From assembly GCA_965204905.1 (NCBI GenBank), contig OZ242042.1:2170001-2234000 (forward strand): a stretch of 64,000 nucleotides of DNA, in the 5' to 3' direction. The first letter of the stretch is position 1. The number at the start of each line of letters is the position of its first letter. The translations under genes were made by a program, and so were the position numbers. Below the pieces are notes generated by a model. The model was not told where the DNA came from, did not search any database, and saw nothing but the letters and a program-made list of their open reading frames with translations. Below are positions 44,360 through 53,558 of the stretch, piece after piece. The stretch comes from Bin87 sp965204905. Lineage in GTDB: Bacteria; Chloroflexota; Dehalococcoidia; Lucifugimonadales; UBA3495.

Positions 44360-46066
44360 TCATCCCTGCTGCCGGCTGATGCGGGCCCAGCTGTCCCGCA
44401 GGGTGGTGGTGCGGTTGAACACCGGCTTTCCCGGCTGTGAATCGGGGTCGGCGCAGAAGTAACCAAGCCGCTCGAACTGGTAGCGTTCACCCGGTTGAGC
44501 GTCGGCGAGAGCCGGTTCCGCCATGGCGGTTACGACTTGCAGGGAATCGGAGTTGATGAGGTCCACGAAATCGTCGCCGGAGCCGGCCGCAGCGCCGGCG
44601 GGGTCGGGGTCGCTGAACAGGTTGTCGTACAGCCGCACTTCGAGGGGCACGGCATGGGCAGCCGAAACCCAATGGATAGTGCCGCGCACCCGCCGCCCAT
44701 CGGGAGCGTTTCCGCCTCTGCTGTCCGGGTCGTAGGTACAATGCACTTCGGTGACGTTGCCGTGTGCGTCTTTCACAACGTCGGTGCAGGTAATCAGGCA
44801 GGCGTAGCGCAGGCGGACTTCCCGGCCCGGGGCCAGCCGGTAGAACCGTCGCGGCGGGTTCTCCATGAAATCATCCCGCTCGATGTAAATCTCGCGTCCG
44901 AAAGACACGCTGCGGGTGCCCATTCTGTCGTCTTCGGGGTTGTTGACGGCCTCGAATTCTTCGCTCTGCTGCTCCGGGTAGTTGGTAATCACCACCTTCA
45001 GCGGATCCAGCACGGCCATGCGCCGCGGTGCTCGCCGGTTCAGGTCGTCGCGCAGACAGTGTTCTAGCAGCGCCAGTTCGGTAACGGTATTGCGCCGGGC
45101 GACGCCGACCCGCTCGCACATGTCGCGGATGGATTCCGGCGTGTAGCCCCGCCGACGCAGGGCGCTGATGGTAGGCATCCGGGGGTCGTCCCAACCGGCC
45201 ACGTGGTTGTCTTCCACCAACCGGCGCAGCATCCGCTTGCTCATCACCGTGTGGGTCAAATTCAGGCGGGCGAACTCGATCTGCCGGCTGCGGTAGATGC
45301 CCAGGACTTCCTGGCACCAGTCGTACAGTGGGCGGTGGTCTTCAAACTCCAGGGTGCACAGCGAGTGCGTGATGCCCTCAATGGAGTCGGACAATGAGTG
45401 CGCGTAGTCGTACATGGGGTAGATGCACCAGTCGTCGCCGGTGCGGTGGTGTTCGGCGTGGCGAATCCGGTAGAGTGCAGGGTCGCGCATGTTCACGTTG
45501 GGCGACGCCATGTCGATTTTGGCCCGCAGTACGTATTCGCCGTCGGCGAACTCGCCGGCCCGCATCCGGCGGAACAGGTCCAGGTTCTCCTCGGTGGAAC
45601 GATTCCGGTCGGGACTTTCTCGCCCGGGTTCCGTCAGCGTGCCGCGATATTCGCGCATTTCGTCAGCGGTCAGGCTGTCAACATAGGCGTTGCCGTCCAG
45701 GATGAGCTGCTCGGCGTACTGGTACAACTGCTCGAAGTAATCCGATGCGTAGTAGAGGTGCTCGTCCCAGTCGAATCCCAACCACTTGACGTCGGCCAGT
45801 ATGGACTCGACGTATTCGATGTCCTCGCGCGTAGGGTTGGTGTCGTCAAACCGCATGTGGCAGCGGGCGCCGGGATACTGCTCACCCACGCCGAAATTGA
45901 GGCAGATGGACTTGGCATGCCCGATGTGCAGGTAGCCGTTCGGCTCAGGTGGAAAGCGGGTAACGACCCGGCCGTCGTAAGCGCCGGACGCCTGGTCTTC
46001 GGTGATGATGCTGCGGATGAAATCGGTGGGATTGTCCCCGGCGGGCGCAGATTGGCTATCGCTCAT
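44360..46066 (-). CDS. glnS: Glutaminyl-tRNA synthetase
   Basis: 568 residues, near the E. coli GlnRS length of 554. TRFPPEPNGYLHIGHAKSIC carries HIGH; VMSKRMLRRLV is the KMSKS-equivalent; DDPRMPTISALRRRGYTPE is a GlnRS signature, and the C-terminal beta-barrels are present. It charges tRNA-Gln directly. Many bacteria lack it and use GatCAB transamidation, so its presence may reflect an old transfer. Whether GatCAB also exists cannot be told here. It lies between rluD and gltX on the same strand. Confidence 0.97.
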   Translation of the reverse strand: MSDSQSAPAGDNPTDFIRSIITEDQASGAYDGRVVTRFPPEPNGYLHIGHAKSICLNFGVGEQYPGARCHMRFDDTNPTREDIEYVESILADVKWLGFDWDEHLYYASDYFEQLYQYAEQLILDGNAYVDSLTADEMREYRGTLTEPGRESPDRNRSTEENLDLFRRMRAGEFADGEYVLRAKIDMASPNVNMRDPALYRIRHAEHHRTGDDWCIYPMYDYAHSLSDSIEGITHSLCTLEFEDHRPLYDWCQEVLGIYRSRQIEFARLNLTHTVMSKRMLRRLVEDNHVAGWDDPRMPTISALRRRGYTPESIRDMCERVGVARRNTVTELALLEHCLRDDLNRRAPRRMAVLDPLKVVITNYPEQQSEEFEAVNNPEDDRMGTRSVSFGREIYIERDDFMENPPRRFYRLAPGREVRLRYACLITCTDVVKDAHGNVTEVHCTYDPDSRGGNAPDGRRVRGTIHWVSAAHAVPLEVRLYDNLFSDPDPAGAAAGSGDDFVDLINSDSLQVVTAMAEPALADAQPGERYQFERLGYFCADPDSQPGKPVFNRTTTLRDSWARISRQQG

Positions 46067-46138
46067 TTTCCGTCGCTTGACATTTAGATTCGCTGCTGAA
46101 GCAGTCCACCAATTGATTATAGCGCACCATTTATCCCC

Positions 46139-47083
46139 CTATCCCCGCAACAGATGCAGAACCTCCGCCAAGTCCGCCGGCAACTCGGCCCGATGTTCCA
46201 TCCAGCGGTCCGTAGTGGGATGTCGGAATCCCAGCCGCGTGGCATGGAGGAACTGACGGTCAAGCGGCGCGCTTGGCTTGCCGTACACGTCATCCCCCAA
46301 CACCGGATAGCCCAGATATGCCAGATGGACCCGTATCTGATGAGTGCGCCCCGTCTCCAGCCGTACCGCCAGCAGGGTATGCCCCGGCAGTTCCTCCTCC
46401 GTCCGGTAGTGCGTGCGGGCGACGCGGCCTCCTGCGGTCACTGACATGCGCTGCCGGTGGCGCGGGTCGCGGCCGATGGGCGCGTCAATGACGCCCGACT
46501 CCGGCGTAACCAGCCCTACGGCAATTGCCGCGTACTCCTTGAGCATCTCGCGGCGCTTCATCTGCTCGGTGAGGTTCTGGTGCGCGAGTTGGGTTTTGGC
46601 CACCACCAGCAAACCGGAGGTGTCCAAATCAAGCCGATGCACGATGCCGGGCCGCAGTTCGCCCCCGATGCCGCGGATGTCGGGACAACGGGCCAGCAGG
46701 GCATTGACCAACGTACCGTCCGGGTGGCCCGGCCCGGGATGCACCGGCAGTCCGGCCGGCTTGTCCACCACGACAACGTGATCGTCTTCATAGACCACTG
46801 GCAGTGGAATGTCCTGGGGAATCAGGTCTTCCACCGGCCGGGACACAGGCACGCAGACCTTGACGGCATCGCCTAGCTTAACGCGCTGCGCCGGCCGCGC
46901 TCCGCTGCCGTTGAGGGTAACGTAGCCTTCCTGCGCCAAGCTCTGTAGCCGGCTGCGCGACAAGCCGGCCGCCACCATTTCGGACTGTCCGGCGAGCCAT
47001 GCGTCCAGACGGCCGGGGCCTGAGGAGTCGCTAACAATGAAGTGGTACTCCTCTTGTTTGCTGGTGGTCTCCGGCGACGTCAC
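46139..47083 (-). CDS. rluD: RluD-type 23S rRNA pseudouridine synthase
   Basis: 314 residues. The N-terminal S4-like domain (RLDAWLAGQ, then SRSRLQSLAQEGYVTLNG) is followed by the catalytic domain with VHRLDLDTSGLLVVAK, which holds the catalytic Asp, and the end motif GRTHQIRVHLAYLGYPVLGD. The start is taken as the GTG at 47083 overlapping the lspA stop (GTGA); the frame also opens at 47128 inside lspA. The lspA-rluD arrangement is conserved in many bacteria and implies coupled translation. Which uridines it modifies is inferred from the family. Confidence 0.94.
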   Translation of the reverse strand: MTSPETTSKQEEYHFIVSDSSGPGRLDAWLAGQSEMVAAGLSRSRLQSLAQEGYVTLNGSGARPAQRVKLGDAVKVCVPVSRPVEDLIPQDIPLPVVYEDDHVVVVDKPAGLPVHPGPGHPDGTLVNALLARCPDIRGIGGELRPGIVHRLDLDTSGLLVVAKTQLAHQNLTEQMKRREMLKEYAAIAVGLVTPESGVIDAPIGRDPRHRQRMSVTAGGRVARTHYRTEEELPGHTLLAVRLETGRTHQIRVHLAYLGYPVLGDDVYGKPSAPLDRQFLHATRLGFRHPTTDRWMEHRAELPADLAEVLHLLRG

Positions 47084-47706
47084 TGTCCGCGCTCCCGGGA
47101 CGGCAGAATGCGCTCGCGGGCCCCGCAATCAGCGCACCTCGCCCCGTTGGGCAATGAGATCATCAGACCATCGCAGAGGGGGCAGATTGCATCGTAGTGG
47201 ATGCCACCCGGCGATGCCTCTACCGTTTCAGGCTGATCACGCCGCACCAACAGCAGCCAGCCCATCATTATCAGCCCCACAACTATGGCGGAATCGGCGA
47301 TGTTGAACACCGGCCAGGGACCGACGTCAATGAAGTCCGTGACATGGCCCTGGTGAATCCGGTCAATCAGGTTACCCAGCGCGCCCCCCAGCATCAGGGC
47401 AATGCTCACCCGGAGTAGATGGGTCGGGCGTTCCTGAGTCTGGTAGATGTAGGCCAGTACAACGACGCCGACCAGCGATACAAAGAGTAGCGGCAAATTC
47501 TGGTCCTGGAACAGACCAAATGCGCTACCGGTATTGTGTACGTGCGTGAAGCGGAAAAAGCCTGTGGCCGGCCATGAGTAGTGCCATTCCAGTGTTTGCC
47601 GGACGACGAACTTAGTTAGTTGGTCCAGGGCCAGGGCCAAGGCCGCGAGTTGGAGGAGAATCCAATCCCGGTAGATCGGTGTGCGGACTCTGAATAATCC
47701 CAGCAT
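47080..47706 (-). CDS. lspA: Signal peptidase II with C-terminal zinc ribbon
   Basis: 208 residues, about 40 longer than most LspA. Four membrane helices span residues 13-152. Catalytic aspartates are Asp115 (GNLIDRI) and Asp138 (FNIADS), and the NTGSAFGLF motif is at 58-66. It cleaves prolipoproteins in the membrane. The extra cytosolic tail carries CPLC at 175-178 and CADC at 191-194, a four-Cys zinc ribbon not part of the LspA family. The start ATG is 2 nt past the stop of the upstream hydrolase gene. It is followed by rluD with a 4-nt overlap. Confidence 0.95.
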   Translation of the reverse strand: MLGLFRVRTPIYRDWILLQLAALALALDQLTKFVVRQTLEWHYSWPATGFFRFTHVHNTGSAFGLFQDQNLPLLFVSLVGVVVLAYIYQTQERPTHLLRVSIALMLGGALGNLIDRIHQGHVTDFIDVGPWPVFNIADSAIVVGLIMMGWLLLVRRDQPETVEASPGGIHYDAICPLCDGLMISLPNGARCADCGARERILPSRERGQ

Positions 47707-47708
47707 GG

Positions 47709-48353
47709 CTAGGCAGTGGCGAGGTGCCTCAGAAAGAATTGCACCACCGTTTCGGCCATCTCTCGCTCCTGCCCCACCCAGAAGTGGTCCGCCCCCGCAA
47801 CGACGTGGTATTCGGCCGGTGGATCGAATTTCCCCAGTTGCTCGTCCACTCCCTCGGCGCCCACCAATCGGTCGCGGTCGCCGGTGATGATCAGACGCGG
47901 AGTCTTGTCCTTTTGCAGCGGGCTACCGGTGATCGCCTCGATGGACGGCGCGACCAGCGCGATCGCCCTGGGCTTCTTGTAAAGCTGCTTGTGGTTGCAG
48001 ATAACGCGAGTGCTGAACGAGTAGCCGCCCACGCCAATGCGGTCGTCGTCCACGTCGGGCAGCGCGCCGAGGAAATCCATAGCCATCAGCGCTTCCTGGT
48101 GTTCCTTTTCGCCTTTGGCGTGCTCGCCCTGGCTGTTGCCGACCCCACGGAAATTGAACCGGAGCGACGCGATCCCAGCATCGGCCAACCCGAAGGTTAC
48201 GGCCACGACCACGTTGTTGTCCATGTTACCGCCCATCAATGGATGGGGATGGCACATCACCACGCCGGGAAAGGGGCCCTCGCCGTCAGGCAAAGCGATG
48301 ATGCCCTCTAAGGTCAAACCCTTGGTGATGAAGCTGACCGCGCTCTGCCGCAT
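47709..48353 (-). CDS. Alpha/beta hydrolase
   Basis: 214 residues of the small dienelactone-hydrolase-like type. VVMCHPHPLMGGNMDNNVV forms the oxyanion region, GGYSFSTRV carries the nucleophile Ser, and the catalytic Asp and His are likely in LIITGDRDRLV and VAGADHFWVG. There is no signal peptide. The physiological substrate is unknown; related proteins act on esters. GGGAGGA stands 5 nt upstream of the ATG. It is the first gene of a probable operon with lspA and rluD. Confidence 0.88.
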   Translation of the reverse strand: MRQSAVSFITKGLTLEGIIALPDGEGPFPGVVMCHPHPLMGGNMDNNVVVAVTFGLADAGIASLRFNFRGVGNSQGEHAKGEKEHQEALMAMDFLGALPDVDDDRIGVGGYSFSTRVICNHKQLYKKPRAIALVAPSIEAITGSPLQKDKTPRLIITGDRDRLVGAEGVDEQLGKFDPPAEYHVVAGADHFWVGQEREMAETVVQFFLRHLATA

Positions 48354-48450
48354 GATGTCCTCCCTGATACGTGCTTCGTGCCATCATTCCCTGGCGATAA
48401 TGATAGCAGGTTTGTGGATCAACGGCCCGGTAGTGCCGGAGCACGGTTGA

Positions 48451-48459
48451 TGCTAGAAT
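48451..48459 (+). promoter_or_regulatory. Extended -10 promoter of the threonine aldolase gene
   Basis: TGCTAGAAT, a TGn-extended -10 with one mismatch to TATAAT, 45 nt before the ATG at 48504. No clear -35 hexamer. Confidence 0.45.
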
Positions 48460-48503
48460 GACGCCGACCATAATGACACTAATACCTGCCACCAGGAGGC
48501 GAT

Positions 48504-49562
48504 ATGGCTGCTATTGACCTGCGGAGCGACACCATTACGCACCCCACCGACGAGATGCGCCGGGCGATGGCTGCGGCCGAAGTCGGAGACGACGTATTCG
48601 GCGAGGACCCAACTATCAACGCCCTGCAGGAACGCGCCGCCGATATGATGGGGCAGGAGGCCGGTCTGCTGACTGCCAGCGGAACCATGAGCAACCTGAT
48701 CGCGGCCCTGGCCTGGTGCAGCCGCGGCGACGAGATGATCATGGGCCAGGAGGCCCACATGTTCTGGAATGAGTCCGGCGGCCCGTCCGCCCTCTCCGGC
48801 GCCCAGATCCGCCTCGTGCCCAACGACGTCAACGGGCGCATATCCGCCGAAAACGTGCAGGCTGCCATCCGAGATGCCTCCAACATCCACGTCCCAGCCA
48901 CCACCCTAGTCTGCCTGGAGAACACCCATAACCGGTGCAGCGGCGGGGTTATGACACCCCAGGACACCAGGGAAGTGGTCGATGTCGCTCACGCAGCCGG
49001 CGCCGCGGTACACCTGGACGGGGCGCGCATCTTCAACGCCGCCGTCGCCCTGGAGGTACCGGCTGCCGAGCTGACCAGGGACGTTGACGACGTTAGTTTC
49101 TGCCTGTCCAAAGCGCTGTCCTGCCCGGTAGGGTCCGTGCTGTGCGGCTCCCAGGAGTTCATCACCCGCGCGCGCAAGTGGCGGAAAATGGTGGGCGGGG
49201 GAATGCGGCAGGCCGGAGTCCTCGCCGCCGCGGGTGTTGTGGCCCTGGACACCATGGTAGAGCGGTTGGCCGACGACCACGCCAACGCACGCCGTCTGGC
49301 GGCCGGCCTGGCGAACATCGACGGCTTGACGGTGGACCCCGACAGTATCCACACCAATATCGTCATCTTTGAGGTTGATCGCGAGAAGGTCGGTGAAGCC
49401 CGCAAGGTAATCGCCGCACTGCGAGAGGATGGCGTGTTGGTCAGCCATAGCCGTGATCAGTCGTTGCGCATGGTAACGCACCGTCACGTCACTTCCGCCG
49501 ACGTGGACGAAGCCTTGTCCCGGGTGAACGGGACAGTGAGGCGACTGGCCGCCTCCGGTTAG
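48504..49562 (+). CDS. ltaE: Low-specificity L-threonine aldolase
   Basis: 352 residues, fold type I PLP enzyme. DLRSDTITHPTDEMRRAMA and GDDVFGEDPTINALQ open the protein as in all threonine aldolases; the PLP lysine is in SFCLSKALSCPVGSVLCG, and RKMVGGGMRQAGVLAAAG follows. It splits L-threonine or L-allo-threonine into glycine and acetaldehyde. GGAGG precedes the ATG. The next gene follows after 10 nt. Confidence 0.95.
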   Translation: MAAIDLRSDTITHPTDEMRRAMAAAEVGDDVFGEDPTINALQERAADMMGQEAGLLTASGTMSNLIAALAWCSRGDEMIMGQEAHMFWNESGGPSALSGAQIRLVPNDVNGRISAENVQAAIRDASNIHVPATTLVCLENTHNRCSGGVMTPQDTREVVDVAHAAGAAVHLDGARIFNAAVALEVPAAELTRDVDDVSFCLSKALSCPVGSVLCGSQEFITRARKWRKMVGGGMRQAGVLAAAGVVALDTMVERLADDHANARRLAAGLANIDGLTVDPDSIHTNIVIFEVDREKVGEARKVIAALREDGVLVSHSRDQSLRMVTHRHVTSADVDEALSRVNGTVRRLAASG

Positions 49563-49572
49563 GGAGATCATC

Positions 49573-50163
49573 ATGGCAGACTTCACCATCGACCGTGACA
49601 CCACGGCGCTGCTCATCGCCGACTTTTACGCCGATGCGATGGGCAATCTACCCCACGCGGTGGAGAGAGGCGTGGTCGCCCGCACAGTGGAATTGCAGAC
49701 CGCAGCCCGCGACGCCGGGTTGATGGTGTGCTATTGCGCGACCGTTTTCCGTCCCGGCTATCCGGAAATCAGCGAGCGGAACAAGACGTTCAGCGCACGC
49801 AAAGCATCCGGGCAGCCGGCGGTGTTTGACCCGTTGGCAGTTATTCATCCCGATGTCCGCCCGCGAGACGATGAGGTCGTGGTTGGCAAACACCGAGTAA
49901 ATGCGCTGTTCGGCACCGGCCTGGATGTCGCCCTTACCGGCAACAACATCGACACCATCATCCTGCTGGGGTACGCCACCAGCGGCGTGGTTCTGTCCAC
50001 CACTCGCTTTGCCGCCGACCGGGACTACCGGCTGTACATTGTTGAGGACTGTTGCGCCGACAGTGAGCCGGACGTGCATGAATTTCTCATCACGCGCATT
50101 CTGAACCGCCAGGCAGACATCGTTACGGCGGACGAAGCGATGGCGGCCATTCGCGGTGGCTGA
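49573..50163 (+). CDS. Isochorismatase-family protein without the catalytic cysteine
   Basis: 196 residues of the isochorismatase-like fold. The Asp of the usual triad is Asp17 (LLIADFYAD) and the Lys is Lys106 (VVVGKHRVNALFGTG). The third position, normally Cys in GxxTxxCVxxT, reads GYATSGVVLST with Val139. Loss of the nucleophile is known in some subfamilies such as true isochorismatases, so hydrolase activity by another mechanism remains possible. GGGAG precedes the ATG. Probably co-transcribed with ltaE. Confidence 0.82.
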   Translation: MADFTIDRDTTALLIADFYADAMGNLPHAVERGVVARTVELQTAARDAGLMVCYCATVFRPGYPEISERNKTFSARKASGQPAVFDPLAVIHPDVRPRDDEVVVGKHRVNALFGTGLDVALTGNNIDTIILLGYATSGVVLSTTRFAADRDYRLYIVEDCCADSEPDVHEFLITRILNRQADIVTADEAMAAIRGG

Positions 50164-50221
50164 GCGCGGGATCTGCTCTCCCGCACCGACGAACGGACGG
50201 CTATGACCTGGATACCTGCCG

Positions 50222-51172
50222 ATGTTGCGCCGCTCCGCATCGCCCGCCGCCGAAATATCGGTTTCAATAGGCTCTCGTCCCCTGTATCCCGGTGATCTGG
50301 TGGAGGCCGAGATTGCCGTGACGCCGCGTTCGTCATTCATGGCGTCGGTGGGAATCGTGAGGCTGACCCAGACCGAGGTACTCCGCATCGACTCGGCCCG
50401 AGACGCAGTGCCACAAATGATGCATCCCGGGCGCCGTGGCCGGTCCCGATTTGGAATTCCGGACCACGTGGAGCACGTATTCCTTGAAGAGGTAGAGTTG
50501 GAAGGAGGCGTCGTCCACAAATACCCGGTTCAGCTTCGGCTTCCGGTGCCGGCGCCTCCCACCGTCAAAGGCAAGTACGCGCATATAACCTGGGAACTCG
50601 CGGCGTCAATCCTTGCCAAGTCTGATTGGCTACCCCAACGCGAAGGCATTTTGGCCAACCTGGCCATAGGTCGAGTGGGCGAGAACAGCCAGGAGTTCGT
50701 AGTGTTTGCCCATCCCGATGCGACACACATCGGGGGTGAACGACTGCCCGACCGACCTTCTGCCTCGCGGGGCTTTCGTGGCCTGAACATAGACCTGTCA
50801 CTGGATTCCGGCATGGCTCCCAACGGAGGGACAATCGAAGGAGAGTTGACGGTTGAATCACGTTCGGCGGTCAAAGCGCGGGAGTTGCGAGTGGAACTGG
50901 TGCGGTGGGAGCGTTCCGGCAACAAGCAGGCCCGAGTCGTGGAGAGCCGCCACGTGTTGCAACGCCCCGCTTTTCAAAACGCGGGCGAGCGCACCGCTTG
51001 GGCATTCCGGCTGCCGGTACCCGACCGCCTGATGCCATCGGTACTTGGGCAGCATACTTTCGTCGGCTGGCAGGTTCGGGCTGTCGTGGATCGTGCGTTG
51101 CGTCCCAACCTTACTGTGCCCCAGTTGGTGCAAGTCTATACAGCCCCACGCACCGACGGCTCAGGAGTTTGA
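50222..51172 (+). CDS. Arrestin-like beta-sandwich protein (tentative)
   Basis: 316 residues, soluble, no signal peptide. Two beta-rich halves each open with the pattern seen in arrestin folds: SIGSRPLYPGDLVEAEIAV at 16-34 and SLDSGMAPNGGTIEGELTV at about 197-215, the latter followed by KARELRVELVRWER. This resembles Spo0M- or Vps26-like proteins in layout, but identity is low by eye. The start at 50222 lacks a clear ribosome site. Its 3' end overlaps rarA on the other strand by 12 nt. Confidence 0.55.
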   Translation: MLRRSASPAAEISVSIGSRPLYPGDLVEAEIAVTPRSSFMASVGIVRLTQTEVLRIDSARDAVPQMMHPGRRGRSRFGIPDHVEHVFLEEVELEGGVVHKYPVQLRLPVPAPPTVKGKYAHITWELAASILAKSDWLPQREGILANLAIGRVGENSQEFVVFAHPDATHIGGERLPDRPSASRGFRGLNIDLSLDSGMAPNGGTIEGELTVESRSAVKARELRVELVRWERSGNKQARVVESRHVLQRPAFQNAGERTAWAFRLPVPDRLMPSVLGQHTFVGWQVRAVVDRALRPNLTVPQLVQVYTAPRTDGSGV

Positions 51173-52519
51173 TCCACGGTCGTCGCCCCACCAGCGACGC
51201 ATTCGCTCCCCAATCGCGGCTTCCGATCCCTGGTCCGATGGTTCGTAATAACGCCGGCCGGACAGCTCCGGCGGCAGGTATTCCTGGGTCTCGAAGTGGC
51301 CCTCGTAGTCGTGGCTGTACTTGTAGCCTGAGCCGTAGCCCAAACCGCGCATCAATCCGGTGACCGCGTTACGCAGATGCAACGGCACCGGCTCGTTTGA
51401 GGTGTTACGCACGTCCTCCATCGCCCGTTCCAGCGCCATGTACGCGGCATTGCTCTTGGGCGACGTGGCGAGATACACCGTCGCCTCCGCCAGTGGGATG
51501 CGGCCCTCCGGCAGCCCGATGAAATGCACCGCCTGCTGAGCGGCAACAGCCACCGGTAGCGCCCCCGGGTTGGCGAGCCCGATGTCCTCGGCAGCCAGTA
51601 TCACCAGCCGGCGCGCGATGAATAACGGGTCTTCGCCCGACTCCAGCATCCGCGCCAGCCAGTAGAGCGCGCCGTCCGGCGACGAACCGCGCACCGACTT
51701 GATAAACGCCGATATGGTGTCATAGTGGCTGTCGCCCGCTTTGTCGTACAACGGAGTGCGCCTCTGCAAAGCATCGGAAATCGCGTCGATAGTCACGCTG
51801 CGCGTCCCATCCGGCTCAGGTTCAGCGGCTACCGTGGCCATCTCCAGCGCGTTCAAGGCGACTCTAGCGTCGCCATTGGCGATATTCACCAGGTGCGTCA
51901 ACGCCTCCGGCTCCAGCCTGGGTTTCAACATCCCAAGACCACGCTCGTCGTCCTCCAGGGCGCGGCGCGCGATGGTTTCAACGTCCCCGGGTTCCAAATC
52001 ATTCAGCGTGAACACGCGGCAACGCGACAACAATGGAGCATTCACCTCAAAGGATGGGTTTTCCGTAGTCGCCCCTATGAAGACGACGGTGCCATCCTCA
52101 ACGTGCGGCAGGATCACGTCCTGCTGCGCCTTGTTGAACCGATGGATCTCATCCACGAAAAGTATGGTCGATTGCTGATAGAACCCTTGCCGTTCCTGAG
52201 CGGATGCCACCGCCTTGCGCAAATCGGCTACGCCGGCCGAAACCGCCGATACCGGCTCAAAGTGCGCCCGTGTTACCGTTGCGATCAACCGGGCCAACGT
52301 GGTCTTCCCGGAACCGGGCGGCCCCCAGAACAGGATCGACGGAATCCGGTCGTTGGCGATGGCCCGGCGGAGCACCTTGTCCTCGGCCAGGATGTGCTCC
52401 TGCCCCACGAACTCATTGAAGGTCGCCGGCCGCATCCGTTCGGCCAGCGGCGCGGTTTCACGGACGTGCTGCCGCTGCCCGTGTTCGAATAGAGAGCTGG
52501 TGTCTTTGTTGGCGGTCAT
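51161..52519 (-). CDS. rarA: Replication-associated recombination protein A (MgsA/RarA)
   Basis: 452 residues, family length. An N-terminal LAERMRPATFNEFVGQEHIL motif precedes the AAA+ core with Walker A GPPGSGKTTLARLIA, Walker B ILFVDEIHRFNKAQQD and sensor 1 FIGATTENPSFEVNAPLLSR. The C-terminal tetramerisation domain contains GSSPDGALYWLARMLESGEDP. It acts at stalled replication forks. ATG 52519 is preferred over 52531. It lies 12 nt downstream of the LLM oxidoreductase gene. Confidence 0.95.
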   Translation of the reverse strand: MTANKDTSSLFEHGQRQHVRETAPLAERMRPATFNEFVGQEHILAEDKVLRRAIANDRIPSILFWGPPGSGKTTLARLIATVTRAHFEPVSAVSAGVADLRKAVASAQERQGFYQQSTILFVDEIHRFNKAQQDVILPHVEDGTVVFIGATTENPSFEVNAPLLSRCRVFTLNDLEPGDVETIARRALEDDERGLGMLKPRLEPEALTHLVNIANGDARVALNALEMATVAAEPEPDGTRSVTIDAISDALQRRTPLYDKAGDSHYDTISAFIKSVRGSSPDGALYWLARMLESGEDPLFIARRLVILAAEDIGLANPGALPVAVAAQQAVHFIGLPEGRIPLAEATVYLATSPKSNAAYMALERAMEDVRNTSNEPVPLHLRNAVTGLMRGLGYGSGYKYSHDYEGHFETQEYLPPELSGRRYYEPSDQGSEAAIGERMRRWWGDDRGSNS

Positions 52520-52531
52520 CTGACGGTGCAA

Positions 52532-53554
52532 TCACTCGCTGTTGCGGAAATGGGGAATCACTTCCTCCGCAAACAGTTGCATCGAACGGCCCACCTCCTC
52601 GTTAGTCAACATGCCGCCGATGTTGAACCAGCACATGATTTCCTGCGGATTGTACAGTTCCTTGAATCCCTCCAGGCGCTCTATCACCTGTTCGGGATTT
52701 CCTATCGCCCCCAGTTCATTGTACAGGTCGTCGTAAGTAAGCTGGCCGGCCCGGCTGGAGCCGCGCGAGTTGTTTTGCATTGCGCGCAGCGTACCCAGAT
52801 AGTTATTGACCGTGGGAGCAAACCCGGATTTGGCAGACTCGGCAGTCTCACCAACGTACACCGGCACATTCACTACCACCTTCACTTTGGACTCATCATG
52901 CCCATGCTCGGCCAGAGTTTCGCGATATGCCGCAAGCCCGTTGCTCACTCCCTGCACGGTGATGATCAGCGGAGTAACCAGGATGCTGTGTCCAAGGCTA
53001 CCCACCAGCGGGAAGGTGTCTGCCCCGTTGGACGCGATGTAAACCGGCGGGTATGGCTGCTGAATGGGTTTGGGCTCCAGGCGGATTCCCTCAGCGTGGT
53101 AAAACTGGCCGTGGTAATCCAACGAGTCTTCTGTCCACGCCCGCAGCGCCAGGTCCAGGCCCTCGACAAACCGGTCGTTACGTTCCTCAATGGGGATGCC
53201 ATAGCCGCGATAGTGGTTCGGGTTTGAACCGCGCCCGATGCCAAAAACCGCCCGACCGCCCGAAAGCACGTCCAGCGTCGCTACTTCCTCCGCAATGCGC
53301 AAGGGGTGATGCAATGGCAGCAGGTTGACGGCAGTGCCCAGCATGATGCGCTCCGTAGTCTGAGACAGTGCGGAGGCCATCAGCAACGGCGCCGGCATCA
53401 CCGAGAAACGGCGAGCAAAGTGCAACTCCGCCAACCAGGCCATATCGTAGCCCAGTTGGTCAGCCAACTGCACCTGCGTCATTACGTCGGCATAGCGCTC
53501 TGCTGGAGATTGATCCTCACCGCAAGGGATCTGGTAGAAAACGCCAAACTGCAT
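52532..53554 (-). CDS. LLM-class flavin-dependent oxidoreductase
   Basis: 340 residues of the bacterial luciferase-like fold. MQFGVFYQIPCGEDQSPAER opens the TIM barrel; LGYDMAWLAELHF, GTAVNLLPLHHPLRIAEEVA, then DVLSGGRAVFGIGRGSNP are family hallmarks around the FMN site. It probably uses FMNH2 or F420H2 for a monooxygenase reaction on an unknown substrate. ATG 53554 has GGGAG upstream; the open frame to 53686 overlaps the next gene. The family is expanded in SAR202-type Chloroflexota. Confidence 0.9.
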   Translation of the reverse strand: MQFGVFYQIPCGEDQSPAERYADVMTQVQLADQLGYDMAWLAELHFARRFSVMPAPLLMASALSQTTERIMLGTAVNLLPLHHPLRIAEEVATLDVLSGGRAVFGIGRGSNPNHYRGYGIPIEERNDRFVEGLDLALRAWTEDSLDYHGQFYHAEGIRLEPKPIQQPYPPVYIASNGADTFPLVGSLGHSILVTPLIITVQGVSNGLAAYRETLAEHGHDESKVKVVVNVPVYVGETAESAKSGFAPTVNNYLGTLRAMQNNSRGSSRAGQLTYDDLYNELGAIGNPEQVIERLEGFKELYNPQEIMCWFNIGGMLTNEEVGRSMQLFAEEVIPHFRNSE

Positions 53555-53558
53555 ACTG

